Assembly (NCBI RefSeq): GCF_012027395.1
Contig: NZ_SNUJ01000002.1
Coordinates: 1-64,000, forward strand
DNA length: 64,000 nucleotides
DNA from: Thermococcus sp. LS1
GTDB lineage: Archaea > Methanobacteriota_B > Thermococci > Thermococcales > Thermococcaceae
Reading direction: 5' to 3'
Of this stretch, positions 26,302-34,033 are shown piece after piece. The translations under genes were made by a program, and so were the position numbers. Under the pieces are notes generated by a model. It was given only the letters and a program-made list of their open reading frames with translations. It made no database searches and was not told where the DNA came from. The stretch's first letter is position 1; every line of letters starts with the position of its first letter.

Positions 26302-27669
26302 ATGGGAAAGCTGTTTGGAACCTTCGGCGTCAGGGGGATCGCCAATGAGAAGATAACCCCTGAGTTCGCGCTTAGGATGGGTATGGCCTTCGGAACGATG
26401 CTGAAGAGGGAAGGAAGGGAGAAGCCGCTGGTAGTTGTCGGCAGGGACACCCGCGTTAGCGGTGAGATGCTCAAGGAGGCTTTAATAAGCGGTCTCCTCA
26501 GCGTTGGATGTGACGTTATCGATGTCGGAGTCGCCCCAACTCCCGCCATACAGTTCGCCTGCAGGTACTTCAAGGCCGACGGCGGAGCGGCAATAACTGC
26601 AAGCCACAACCCGCCTGAATACAACGGCATAAAGCTCCTCGAGCCCAACGGCATGGGCTTGAAGAAGGAGAGAGAGGCGGTAGTTGAGGAGCTGTTCTTC
26701 AACGAGGACTTCGACAGGGCTAAGTGGGACGAAATCGGAGAGGTCCGGAAGGAGGACATAATAAGGCCCTATCTCGACGCCATAAAATCGAGGGTGGACG
26801 TTGAGGCAATAAGGAAGAGGAGACCATTCGTAGTCGTCGATACGTCCAACGGTGCCGGCTCGCTCACTTTACCCTACCTGCTCAGGGAGCTGGGCTGTAA
26901 GGTCGTCAGCGTAAACGCCCATCCAGACGGCCACTTCCCTGCGAGAAATCCTGAGCCCAACGAGGAAAATCTTAAGGACTTCATGAAGGTTGTCAAGGCT
27001 CTCGGGGCGGACTTTGGAGTGGCTCAGGACGGGGATGCCGACAGGGCCGTTTTCATCGACGAGAACGGCAACTTTGTTCAGGGTGATAAGACCTTTGCGC
27101 TGGTTGCCGACGCTGTTCTCAGAGAAAACGGCGGCGGGCTGCTTGTCACAACCGTCGCTACCTCCTATCTGCTTGATGACATAGCCAAGAGGAACAATGC
27201 CGAGGTAATGCGCACGAAGGTTGGTGACCTTATAGTGGCGAGGGCTTTGTTGGAGCACGACGGAACCATAGGTGGCGAGGAGAACGGCGGCGTAATCTTT
27301 CCAGACTTTGTCCTCGGCAGGGACGGGGCCATGACAGCGGCAAAAATCGTGGAGATATTCGCGAAAAGCGGTAAGAAGTTCAGCGAGCTTATAGATGAAC
27401 TCCCCAGGTACTACCAGTTCAAGACGAAAAGGCACATCGAAGGCGATAGGAAGGCGATAGTCGCTAAAGTGGCTGAGTTGGCCAGGGAGAGAGGTTACAC
27501 CATCGATACAACTGACGGAACCAAGATACTCTTCGACGACGGCTGGGTATTGGTCAGGGCCAGCGGAACGGAGCCGATAATAAGGGTTTTCAGCGAGGCG
27601 AAGAGCGAAGAAAAGGCAAGGGAATACCTTGACCTTGGCCTGGAGCTTTTGGAGAAGGCTATGGAGTAG
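26302..27669 (+). CDS. Phosphomannomutase/phosphoglucosamine mutase family enzyme
   Basis: A 455-residue alpha-D-phosphohexomutase. The phosphorylated serine is Ser101 in ITASHNPPEYNGIKLLEPNG; the metal loop is QDGDADRAVFID near residue 242; the sugar loop is GGEENGGVIF; and the phosphate loop is VRASGTEPIIRVFSEA near the C terminus. In Thermococcales such enzymes act as phosphomannomutase, phosphoglucomutase, phosphoglucosamine mutase or phosphopentomutase, so specificity cannot be read directly. Its place after manC favours mannose 6-phosphate to 1-phosphate. GAGGAGGTGA precedes the ATG. Its 3' end overlaps cbiO by 11 bp, tail to tail. Confidence 0.9.
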   Translation: MGKLFGTFGVRGIANEKITPEFALRMGMAFGTMLKREGREKPLVVVGRDTRVSGEMLKEALISGLLSVGCDVIDVGVAPTPAIQFACRYFKADGGAAITASHNPPEYNGIKLLEPNGMGLKKEREAVVEELFFNEDFDRAKWDEIGEVRKEDIIRPYLDAIKSRVDVEAIRKRRPFVVVDTSNGAGSLTLPYLLRELGCKVVSVNAHPDGHFPARNPEPNEENLKDFMKVVKALGADFGVAQDGDADRAVFIDENGNFVQGDKTFALVADAVLRENGGGLLVTTVATSYLLDDIAKRNNAEVMRTKVGDLIVARALLEHDGTIGGEENGGVIFPDFVLGRDGAMTAAKIVEIFAKSGKKFSELIDELPRYYQFKTKRHIEGDRKAIVAKVAELARERGYTIDTTDGTKILFDDGWVLVRASGTEPIIRVFSEAKSEEKAREYLDLGLELLEKAME

Positions 27670-28459
27670 TCCTTCTCCATTCTTCGAGTATTTTTCTTGC
27701 CTCTTCAACGTTCCTTGGAACCTTCAGCCCCAAGCTCAGGAACAGCTCCGCGATGGATGGGACATCAAGGTTGTGCTCTCTAAGGAGCCTGGGATTACCG
27801 AGTATTTCCTCAGGCGTTCCGACGGTTATTATTTTCCCACTGTCCATCAGGACTATCCTGTCGCAGAGGGTCAGATATTCTGCCTCGTGGGAGGCCAGGA
27901 TTACCGTCTTCCCTTCCTCCTTCATTCCCCTTATCAGCTCCCCGAGGAGCCGTTTTCCCCTGAAATCAAGGTTGGCGAAGGGCTCGTCAAAGACGATGAT
28001 TTCGGGTTCCATCGCAAGGATCGTGGCTATTGCTACCCTCTTCTTTTCGCCGAAGCTGAGGTCTTTAGTTTCCCTCTCTGCGTAGCCCTCCATACCCACC
28101 TGTCTCAGTGCCCACAGGACTCTTTCCCTCAGCTTCTCCCCACGGAGACCGAGGTTGTAGGGGCCGAAGGCAACGTCCTCGAAGACAGTCGGCGAGAACA
28201 GCTGGTCGTTTGGGTCCTGAAAGACGATGCCAACCTTCCTTCGAACCTCCTTGGGGTTCTTAGCGGGATCGAGGCCGTCTATAATCACCTCTCCCTTCTT
28301 CGGCTTCAGTATGCCGTTGAGATGAAGAACAAGCGTGCTCTTTCCAGCCCCATTGGGTCCGAGAATCCCGAAAATTTCTCCCCCTTTGATGGTGAGGTTC
28401 ACACCCCTCAGAACCTCTCTTCCTGCGTACGAAAAGTGAACGTTTCTCAGCTCTATCAT
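27659..28459 (-). CDS. cbiO: CbiO/NikO-type ECF transporter ATPase
   Basis: A 266-residue ATPase of an energy-coupling-factor importer for Co or Ni. Walker A GPNGAGKST is near residue 38, the Q-loop is VFQDPNDQLFSPTVFEDVAF (the CbiO/EcfA pattern), the signature is LSFGEKKRV and Walker B is IIVFDEPFANLD. It is the last gene of the cbiM-PDGLE-cbiQ-cbiO operon and overlaps cbiQ by 4 bp. The signature's SFGE in place of SGGE is common in this group. Confidence 0.9.
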   Translation of the reverse strand: MIELRNVHFSYAGREVLRGVNLTIKGGEIFGILGPNGAGKSTLVLHLNGILKPKKGEVIIDGLDPAKNPKEVRRKVGIVFQDPNDQLFSPTVFEDVAFGPYNLGLRGEKLRERVLWALRQVGMEGYAERETKDLSFGEKKRVAIATILAMEPEIIVFDEPFANLDFRGKRLLGELIRGMKEEGKTVILASHEAEYLTLCDRIVLMDSGKIITVGTPEEILGNPRLLREHNLDVPSIAELFLSLGLKVPRNVEEARKILEEWRRTTP

Positions 28460-29124
28460 ATCAGCAGACCCCCGATGGCGAGGAGCATCAGCAGTCCGAT
28501 TGAGGGGTTTGGACGTGGTTCTTCGAGCCTTGGGAACTCGCCAAAGCCCCTTGAGAGCATTGCCTTATAAATTCTCCCGTTTCTAAGGTATGCCCTCACA
28601 AAAATCTCGCCTATGAGTGCTCCAAGTTTCCGGTAGTATTCCTTTCTCCCGATTCCAAATGCCCTGGAATCAAGGGCCCGCTTCATCCTCTCGGCTTCCT
28701 CTGCAAAGAGGTCGAGGTAGCGGTATGTGAACGCGAGCGTCAGGATGAGTATCCTCGGAAACTTCAGGGTCTCCATCTCTGCGAGTATCCTCGAAAAGCC
28801 GACCGAGCTGGTTATCACTACGGCGGTTCCCGCGGATAGAAAGGCCTTCCCGAGGAGAAGGAAGAAGGAATAAAGCCCCTCGTGGGTTATCGGCCCTATG
28901 GGAGTATCGAGAATTGGTCTTCCAGGATTGAAGAGGGCAAGGATGAAGAGCAGCCCCTCAAACCCGAGGAGGAATCCGAGGTTGAGGAGAACTCTCTTCT
29001 TAGGCCTCATCATAATGGCTACAGCAAGGAACAGGAGGGCAAAATAAGCTAACTCACTCAAGCTTTTTCGGGTAACGACACCAATCGCGTAAATAAAAAT
29101 GAACGGCAGGTACACTTCAGGCAC
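28456..29124 (-). CDS. cbiQ: CbiQ/NikQ-type ECF transporter T-component
   Basis: A 222-residue membrane protein with about five helices. The coupling motifs of T-components appear as RMKRALDSRAFGI (A-R-G type: SRA) and KAMLSRGFGEFP (SRG), which contact the ATPase. Upstream helices include LILTLAFTYRYLDLFAEEAE, a conserved CbiQ line. It transfers conformational energy from CbiO to the CbiM substrate component. It overlaps the PDGLE gene by 8 bp. Confidence 0.9.
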   Translation of the reverse strand: MPEVYLPFIFIYAIGVVTRKSLSELAYFALLFLAVAIMMRPKKRVLLNLGFLLGFEGLLFILALFNPGRPILDTPIGPITHEGLYSFFLLLGKAFLSAGTAVVITSSVGFSRILAEMETLKFPRILILTLAFTYRYLDLFAEEAERMKRALDSRAFGIGRKEYYRKLGALIGEIFVRAYLRNGRIYKAMLSRGFGEFPRLEEPRPNPSIGLLMLLAIGGLLI

Positions 29125-29365
29125 CCTTGGCGAGCTTTGCTAAGCCGTAGCCAACCACGAAGGTCAAGGTTATTCCGAGGAGCCCCATGGCGAAGCTCTG
29201 AGCCCAGCTTTCGCCATAATCGAGGGGGGCGTGGTAGATGGGATTCTCTTCGAGGCCGACCTTTTCCATGGTGGCCTCTAAACCATCGGGATTGCTCGAG
29301 GCCAGCGGAAGGACTATGGCCAATATAACGGCTATGACGATGAGTCCCTTCACTATCGCCCTCAT
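29117..29365 (-). CDS. PDGLE-domain small subunit of Ni/Co importer (CbiN-like)
   Basis: An 82-residue protein with a helix at each end and a short external loop. The loop carries NPDGLEATMEKVGL, the PDGLE motif found in place of CbiN/NikN in many Ni and Co importers. The second half contains HAPLDYGESW, then a helix and GLAKLAKGA. It overlaps cbiM and cbiQ, so it must be made with them. The family is associated more often with nickel or cobalt than with other metals. Confidence 0.87.
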   Translation of the reverse strand: MRAIVKGLIVIAVILAIVLPLASSNPDGLEATMEKVGLEENPIYHAPLDYGESWAQSFAMGLLGITLTFVVGYGLAKLAKGA

Positions 29366-29976
29366 GCGGTCACCCCCTCTATCTCGGGAAGCTTCATCCT
29401 AACGGCCTGGACGATGAGTATAGTGAGTACGGCCTCACCGATGCCGATTATGGCATGATAGCTTATCATCAGGGTGAGAACCTTGGCGAAGGGCAGGCTC
29501 TGGCTGAGGCCTATCTCGATAGCAGTCATCGTTGCTCCCAGGAGCACCGAAAGCCACGCGGCAAAGCCCATGGCGAAAACCTCATTGATGTTCTTCAGCT
29601 TGGTGTAGATGGCGTAGCCAACGAACGCCCCGATAAGACCCATGTTGAGGATGTTCGCTCCGATGGCAGTTATTCCACCGTCGCCGAAGAGCAATGTCTG
29701 GATGAGCAACACCGCAGTCATAACTATCACAGCCGCATAGGGGCCGAGCAGTATGGCAACGAGCGTCGCTCCGAGCAGATGTCCACTGACTCCTCCGATT
29801 ATCGGGAAGTTGACCATCTGGGCCGCGAAGATCCCAGCCGCAAAGAGGCCGAGGAGAGGTATTTTGTCCTCCGGAAAGTCTCTGAGCTTTTTAATTGAGT
29901 ACAGAACGCCCGCTATGGTTACTGCGTAAGTCACTATTATAACCGGCGTGCTCAACAGCCCGTCTGGTATGTGCAA
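29362..29976 (-). CDS. cbiM: CbiM/NikM-type substrate-specific component
   Basis: A 204-residue membrane protein with about six helices. It begins with MHIPDGLLS, the family signature in which the N-terminal Met amine and His2 bind Ni or Co directly. Other conserved stretches are FPIIGGVSGHLLGATLVAIL and LLFGDGGITAIGANILNMGL. The start codon is TTG (29976), with GGAGGGAG 8 nt upstream, and is fixed by the invariant His2. Nickel is the more likely substrate because [NiFe] hydrogenase genes lie in this window and the promoter has a NikR-like palindrome. Confidence 0.92.
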   Translation of the reverse strand: MHIPDGLLSTPVIIVTYAVTIAGVLYSIKKLRDFPEDKIPLLGLFAAGIFAAQMVNFPIIGGVSGHLLGATLVAILLGPYAAVIVMTAVLLIQTLLFGDGGITAIGANILNMGLIGAFVGYAIYTKLKNINEVFAMGFAAWLSVLLGATMTAIEIGLSQSLPFAKVLTLMISYHAIIGIGEAVLTILIVQAVRMKLPEIEGVTA

Positions 29977-30000
29977 TTTATCTCCCTCCTTGGCCCGGGG

Positions 30001-30038
30001 GTGTTATCAAAGTCAAAAAAGATAGCACTATATAAAAG
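30001..30038 (-). promoter_or_regulatory. cbiM promoter with NikR-like palindromic operator
   Basis: GTGTTAT (30001-30007) and ATAGCAC (30022-30028) form an inverted repeat of 7-bp arms with one mismatch and a 14-bp spacer. The TATA box CTTTTATATA reads on the minus strand at 30029-30038, so the palindrome covers the expected transcription start near 30008, a repressor position. From memory, a NikR site of this form (GTGTTAC, 13 or 14 bp, GTAACAC) was described for Geobacter. The leader is about 32 nt. Confidence 0.55.
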
Positions 30039-30116
30039 TGTTTCTCCAACCCGGTATTATTAACCATAGGTTGGATGTGCCAGAAGCCAGTAAGAGACCT
30101 GAAAAAGGGAAGAAAA

Positions 30117-30917
30117 TCAGAGGTAACCCCTGTCCTCTTCCTCCGGTGTTGGAGGCATGGTCTGTTCGAGCATCGCCCTCTGCATCTCCTGAACCTTGCG
30201 GAGTATCTCCTCGGTTTCCTTGGCGCGCTCATCGAGGGCCGTCATGTCGAGCTCGATGCCGAGTATCTTAGTTACCGCGCTGAGGACTGATTTGGCTGCC
30301 TTTGCGTCAACGATGTAGCCGAGGCTTTCGCCGAGCAGGCTTATTCCGTACATGCTCCTGAGCTTGCCCATACCAAGAAGAAGACCAGCTGCGCCGACTA
30401 TTGCTCCGCCTTCATCCTCCCTCCAGACAACCTCGACCTGACAGCCTTCCAGCTTGGCCTTATAGTACTCAACAAGCTCCTCGTGGGTTACTGCCGCTAA
30501 AACCTTCGGCTCTCCCTGGAGCTCCGGCACCTGGTAGCCGCCCATTGTGATGATCTCCCTCGTGCCAAACTCGCTCACGAAGTCGAGCATCTTGCCAACG
30601 ACCTCGAAGTGACCGGGGCTGTCCGTTGGCGGAACCTGCTGGTCGCCTGTGATGATTATCAGGTCTCTTCCGTTCTCCTCGGGGTTCTTCCAGTAGTAGA
30701 ACTCGTTTTTCATCAACTCAACGACGGAATTCTTCTTGATGAGCACCTGGTGCATGAAATGCGGCGAGTAGAGCTCGGCGAACTTGACAGCCTCAAGCTC
30801 CTGAATCAGGTGTTCTGCAGCAAGCTTTCCAACTAGGCCTATCCCAGGGAGACCCTCGATGAACACAGGGTCCCTCAGCTGGGGCCTCTCGTAGACATAA
30901 ATCATGGTCTCTTTCAT
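30117..30917 (-). CDS. PAC2-family proteasome assembly chaperone-like protein
   Basis: A 266-residue protein of the PAC2 family. The N-terminal FIEGLPGIGLVGKLAAEHLI and the later YSPHFMHQVL and IITMGGYQVPELQGEPKVLA fit archaeal PAC2/PbaB-type proteins, which in Pyrococcus assist proteasome subunit assembly. A C-terminal coiled-coil (about 225-255, rich in Glu, Arg and Met) ends in a flexible acidic tail. It follows nop10 by 4 bp in an operon with aIF2-alpha. GAGGTGAGACC precedes the ATG. Confidence 0.82.
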   Translation of the reverse strand: MKETMIYVYERPQLRDPVFIEGLPGIGLVGKLAAEHLIQELEAVKFAELYSPHFMHQVLIKKNSVVELMKNEFYYWKNPEENGRDLIIITGDQQVPPTDSPGHFEVVGKMLDFVSEFGTREIITMGGYQVPELQGEPKVLAAVTHEELVEYYKAKLEGCQVEVVWREDEGGAIVGAAGLLLGMGKLRSMYGISLLGESLGYIVDAKAAKSVLSAVTKILGIELDMTALDERAKETEEILRKVQEMQRAMLEQTMPPTPEEEDRGYL

Positions 30918-30921
30918 GGTC

Positions 30922-31098
30922 TCACCTCTTTACAATGCCCAGCTGTTCGCGCTTCAGTCTGCGCCTGTACTCCCCGTAGGGATCCTCTGGCGAGAAGCGC
31001 GGCGGGTGGGCTATCTTTGTCTTGGTTCCGCAGACTGGACAGGTCTCTTTGAGGGTGTAGCGCCCGCAGCTGGGACACTTCCTTATGCGGAACCTCAT
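30922..31098 (-). CDS. nop10: H/ACA ribonucleoprotein Nop10
   Basis: A 58-residue protein with the Nop10 form: MRFRIRKCPSCGRYTLKETC, then PVCGTKTKIAHPPRFSPEDP and a basic helix (YGEYRRRLKREQLGIVKR). The two CxxC pairs bind zinc; the PPRFSPEDPYGxYRR stretch is the Cbf5-binding linker. It is part of the pseudouridine synthase complex guided by H/ACA RNAs. It is co-transcribed with aIF2-alpha, 11 bp upstream, the usual archaeal pairing. Confidence 0.93.
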   Translation of the reverse strand: MRFRIRKCPSCGRYTLKETCPVCGTKTKIAHPPRFSPEDPYGEYRRRLKREQLGIVKR

Positions 31099-31109
31099 GT
31101 CAATCCCCT

Positions 31110-31937
31110 TCAGGCGCCTCTCCTCTTTATCTTCTTGATGCGCTTCTCCTTCCTTAGGAGGGTTGCCTCTCCTCCCGCCTGCTTGATAACGCGAAGTATC
31201 TCCTCAGCGATGTCCTCGAGAACCTCTTCGGCCTTGTAATAGTCGGGCGCGGTTATGTCTATCCTATATCTTGGAGCTCCCTGGTAGGTGAACTTGACTT
31301 CGATGTCCTTATCTTCGTTGACCCTGTCACGGGCCCTTATGAGTGCCTCCTTGATTATCTCTATGCCGTTGGGCTTCGGCACGGTTATCTCGAACTCGGC
31401 ATCGATGGTTACCGTGGGAACCTCGACGTAATTCTGGACTATCTCGTTGAGCGGTTCGAGCCACTCGTCGGGTATGATGCCCTTGAGAACCTCTATGCCG
31501 TTCTGGGCAGCGTCCTCAAAGGCGGCGTAAACTTCGCCGTACTCCTCCTCGAGAGGAACCCAGACCTCCCACCAGGCCATCTCAAAGTCCTTCCCGAGCT
31601 TTTCTGCGGCCATCTTGAGAAGGTTCTCGGCCTTCTGGGCGCGCTTGTACTCCTGGAGTTTGGCTTTCCTCTGCTGCTGGTTCACCCTCTTGAGGCTCAG
31701 GTCTATGTGCCCCTTACTTGGGTCAACGCGTATGACCTTGGCAACTACTTTCTGACCCTCTTTCACATAGTCCCTAATGTTCTTGACCCATGTCGAGGCG
31801 ACCTCGCTTATATGCATGAAGCCCTCTTTACCGGGGTACTCGTCAAGCTTGAGAAACGCACCGTAAGGATGGATGCTCTTGACGGTCGCGATAACAAACT
31901 CTCCCTCTTCAGGATACTCCTTGGCTTTCCTCGGCAT
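31110..31937 (-). CDS. Translation initiation factor aIF2 subunit alpha
   Basis: A 275-residue aIF2-alpha. Residues 8-85 are an S1/OB domain (GEFVIATVKSIHPYGAFLKL, EGFMHISEVASTWVKNIRD, KVIRVDPSKGHIDLSLKRV), residues 90-170 a helical domain (AWWEVWVPLEEEYGEVYAAF), and 175-265 the alpha-beta domain that binds the gamma subunit. The tail is very basic. It stabilises initiator tRNA on the small subunit. I chose the ATG at 31937 after GGTGGTTAGA. It leads the operon aif2a-nop10-PAC2. Confidence 0.93.
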   Translation of the reverse strand: MPRKAKEYPEEGEFVIATVKSIHPYGAFLKLDEYPGKEGFMHISEVASTWVKNIRDYVKEGQKVVAKVIRVDPSKGHIDLSLKRVNQQQRKAKLQEYKRAQKAENLLKMAAEKLGKDFEMAWWEVWVPLEEEYGEVYAAFEDAAQNGIEVLKGIIPDEWLEPLNEIVQNYVEVPTVTIDAEFEITVPKPNGIEIIKEALIRARDRVNEDKDIEVKFTYQGAPRYRIDITAPDYYKAEEVLEDIAEEILRVIKQAGGEATLLRKEKRIKKIKRRGA

Positions 31938-32033
31938 TCTAACCACCTCAAAATTTTCTTTGCCTGAGTAATTTACGAAAAGGAGGTTTTTAAAGTTTAG
32001 CAGAAGGCCGAAAGGGAAGAGAAAGAAAGGTGT

Positions 32034-32231
32034 TCACTCGAGAACCTCGAGTATCTTGGCCTTGATAACGCCCTTACCTCCGGTGGGCTCGACGAGCGTT
32101 GCACCGCAGACGAGGCACCTGACGGTGGTGGCCGGGTTGCTGAAGACGATCTGCTCGTTGCCGCAGTCGATGCACTTGACGCGGAGGAACCTGCTCCTCG
32201 GCATCGGGATGAGGTTCTTCGGGAGCGCCAT
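32034..32231 (-). CDS. rps27e: 30S ribosomal protein S27e
   Basis: A 65-residue ribosomal protein with one zinc ribbon: [20 protein letters not shown] followed by LVCG, the S27e arrangement of two CxxC pairs. The length is normal for archaea. It starts 3 bp after the L44e stop, the standard L44e-S27e archaeal pair. Confidence 0.95.
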   Translation of the reverse strand: MALPKNLIPMPRSRFLRVKCIDCGNEQIVFSNPATTVRCLVCGATLVEPTGGKGVIKAKILEVLE

Positions 32232-32234
32232 GCG

Positions 32235-32519
32235 TCACACCTCCACGAGCTCGAACTTCTTAACGCGGAAGCCCTGTCCCCTCGTGTGGGCCTTACCGCA
32301 GACGGTGCACCTGAACCTGAGGTCGAGCTTCTTGACCGGCTTCTCCCTTCCGGCAGGGTTCGGCCTCGGGAAACCGCGGTAACCCTTCATGATCCTTCTG
32401 AACCTTCTCTGACCCTGGCTGAGCTCGCTCCTCGGCCTCTTCTTGACCTTCTCGACTTTGTGTATGGTGTGCTTCTTGCAAAACGGACAGTAAGTCCTTA
32501 TCTGCTTTGGATACTTCAT
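32235..32519 (-). CDS. rpl44e: 50S ribosomal protein L44e
   Basis: A 94-residue protein: [20 protein letters not shown] at the start, and a second pair [20 protein letters not shown] near the end; together they form the zinc site. The middle ([20 protein letters not shown]) is rRNA-contacting and basic. I chose the ATG at 32519, with GGAGGTGAGAGA upstream and a correct family N terminus. The gene leads the rpl44e-rps27e operon; GCTTTAAAAAT-type A/T sequence upstream (about 32620-32632) is a likely promoter in minus orientation. Confidence 0.95.
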   Translation of the reverse strand: MKYPKQIRTYCPFCKKHTIHKVEKVKKRPRSELSQGQRRFRRIMKGYRGFPRPNPAGREKPVKKLDLRFRCTVCGKAHTRGQGFRVKKFELVEV

Positions 32520-32737
32520 TCTCTCACCTCCACAGAGGGCCCGGTGGGCTCCTACCCGCTCTTGCCTCGGACACCCCCGAGCCATGAGGGATTATCCTGC
32601 AACCACCGCTAATCGTGAGGCTTTAAAAATGTTTTTGCTATCGACTGGGATGAATTCCAGTAGACCCTCAAAGTGGAGTGGAGGAAATCGAAAGAAAGAC
32701 CCTGCTAGAGAAATTGGAAGAAAAATACCGGGCTGAC

Positions 32738-32917
32738 TCACTCGGCCGGGGCGTAGTAGCAGCGCTTTGGCGAGATTATCTTGCCCTCTTTTTTCAGGAT
32801 CTTTATCGCCTTGTCGACCTCTTTCTTATCTATTCCGGCAAGCTCTGCTATCTCTTTGCTCTTGAGGGGCTTTCCAGCTTCCTTCAGGACTTTAAATACG
32901 AGTTCAACCTCACTCAT
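32738..32917 (-). CDS. Small winged-helix DNA-binding protein
   Basis: A 59-residue protein that is almost only a helix-turn-helix: VFKVLKEAGKPLKSKEIAEL (helix 1 and turn), AGIDKKEVDKAIKILKKEGK (recognition helix) and IISPKRCYYAPAE (wing). The start at 32917 is preceded by GGTGATGAGA. It stands alone between L44e and the LysO-type genes and may be a local or general transcription regulator; no target can be assigned. Confidence 0.75.
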   Translation of the reverse strand: MSEVELVFKVLKEAGKPLKSKEIAELAGIDKKEVDKAIKILKKEGKIISPKRCYYAPAE

Positions 32918-32978
32918 TCTCATCACCATTTGGGTTTGTCAAGAGAACCTAAAGTGTTTGAACTTAAAAGATTAACGG

Positions 32979-33560
32979 TTAAAGCTGAAGAATGAATGGG
33001 ACCACGAAGGGAACCAACGCCGTCAGTATGAATCCGTGAACAAAGGCTATGATTGCAACGTCGCTACCTCCGAACTTGGTCATTATTGGCAGCGTCGTGT
33101 CCATAGTAGTTGCCCTACCCATTGACACGGCCAGCTCTTTTGGAATCCGCCTGATAACGACCGGATACAGCAGCACTGTGAATATCTCTCTAGTAAGATT
33201 GGCAAGAAAGCCGAGGGTTCCGTAGACGGCCGAATACTGAGCTATGAGCGGGCCCGTTAGGCTGTACCACCCACAGCCCGCTGAAACTGCCAGACCCCAT
33301 CTCAAATCTATGCCGAGAATCAGAGAAGCCACGAGCCCTCCCAGGAGAGAGCCGAGGAGCGTTCCAAGGGGGAGCTTAACGGCGAGCCTTCCAAGCTTTC
33401 TAACCTCGTTGGGCCTGAAGCTTTCCCCGAGATCTATTCCTATGATGAATATAAGGAGATAGAGCATTATCTCGTAGAGGTTTCCGAAGTCGGGGGCGTA
33501 GAAGTGTCCGATGAGGATTCCGATAGTTAGTGAGGCCAAAACGCAGGCCAGAAACCTCAT
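32979..33560 (-). CDS. LysO-type exporter, C-terminal part (DUF340)
   Basis: A 193-residue membrane protein with five to six helices, matching the second part of the E. coli lysine exporter LysO (YbjE, DUF340 family). Conserved lines are LAVSAGCGWYSLTGPLIAQY, ANLTREIFTVLLYPVVIRRI and GRATTMDTTLPIMTKFGGSD. It overlaps the preceding N-terminal gene by 4 bp (ATGA), so the two halves are made together and probably form one transporter for lysine or another amino acid. Confidence 0.82.
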   Translation of the reverse strand: MRFLACVLASLTIGILIGHFYAPDFGNLYEIMLYLLIFIIGIDLGESFRPNEVRKLGRLAVKLPLGTLLGSLLGGLVASLILGIDLRWGLAVSAGCGWYSLTGPLIAQYSAVYGTLGFLANLTREIFTVLLYPVVIRRIPKELAVSMGRATTMDTTLPIMTKFGGSDVAIIAFVHGFILTALVPFVVPFILQL

Positions 33561-33805
33561 CTTTCCCTCCCTCCCAGAAGAAGAGCAATCCCAACGCTGC
33601 CCACTATCGTCAACGCCGCAAAAGCCACGGATGAGCCAAGGAGCCAGAGGGCGTCTATCTCAACTTTTCCGGCCTCAACACCCATGAAGAAGATGAGGAG
33701 AAGTAGCGCAACGCTCATTGGAAGGTCTACATTGACTTTCCGGCTCTTTTTCCTCAGGACGTAACCGAGGAATATCCCAAAAAGCAGGGGAATGAATATG
33801 TTCAT
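33557..33805 (-). CDS. LysO-type exporter, N-terminal part
   Basis: An 82-residue membrane protein with three helices and the start MNIFIPLLFGIFLGYVLRKK; the middle line SVALLLLIFFMGVEAGKVEI resembles the first third of LysO (LLxLIxxMGxxxG). In E. coli LysO is a single chain of about 300 residues; here the first and second parts are separate reading frames with an ATGA overlap. No frameshift is needed to explain this, so it is a split gene and not a pseudogene. Confidence 0.75.
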   Translation of the reverse strand: MNIFIPLLFGIFLGYVLRKKSRKVNVDLPMSVALLLLIFFMGVEAGKVEIDALWLLGSSVAFAALTIVGSVGIALLLGGRER

Positions 33806-33843
33806 GTAACGAGGTCTCTCTGAAGGTTAATAAACGTGTCGAA

Positions 33844-33909
33844 GGGCTCGGAGGGTGTTCACGTCATCATGTTGCATCGTCTCAGTATGCTTGCTATTCG
33901 TCATCGCCC
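33844..33909 (-). ncRNA. Candidate C/D box guide RNA
   Basis: Read on the minus strand: GGGC (33909-33906), GATGA as a C box core, 15 nt, CTGA (D' box, 33885-33882), 11 nt, ATGATGA (perfect C' box, 33870-33864), exactly 12 nt, CCGA (D box with one change), then GCCC (33847-33844), which can pair with the first GGGC. The guide before D' is CGAATAGCAAGCATA; the guide before D is CGTGAACACCCT. A TATA-like box (AACTTTAAAAAGAG, minus strand 33940-33927) is centred 25 nt before the first base, the archaeal spacing. The C and D boxes are imperfect and no rRNA target was checked. Confidence 0.5.
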
Positions 33910-33987
33910 GGGTTAGTTTGGATGCACTCTTTTTAAAGTTGCCTCAGCTTTTCCGAAGGCCTTTCCCCTTGAACCCGACCAGGGAAT

Positions 33988-34003
33988 GTGAAGGTTTTTA
34001 TGA
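33988..34003 (+). promoter_or_regulatory. Probable promoter of the alanine aminotransferase gene
   Basis: GTGAAGGTTTTTATGA (33988-34003) has an A/T-rich centre near 33998, which would start the message near 34023, about 11 nt before the ATG, in keeping with other leaders in the window. Confidence 0.35.
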
Positions 34004-34033
34004 GGAAGTCTTCAACTCTCTCCGGTGGTGCTC

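Noticed and set aside
27629-28570. 313-codon plus-strand frame opposite cbiO
   Set aside because: cbiO has all ATPase motifs on the other strand; the antisense frame has no recognisable domain.
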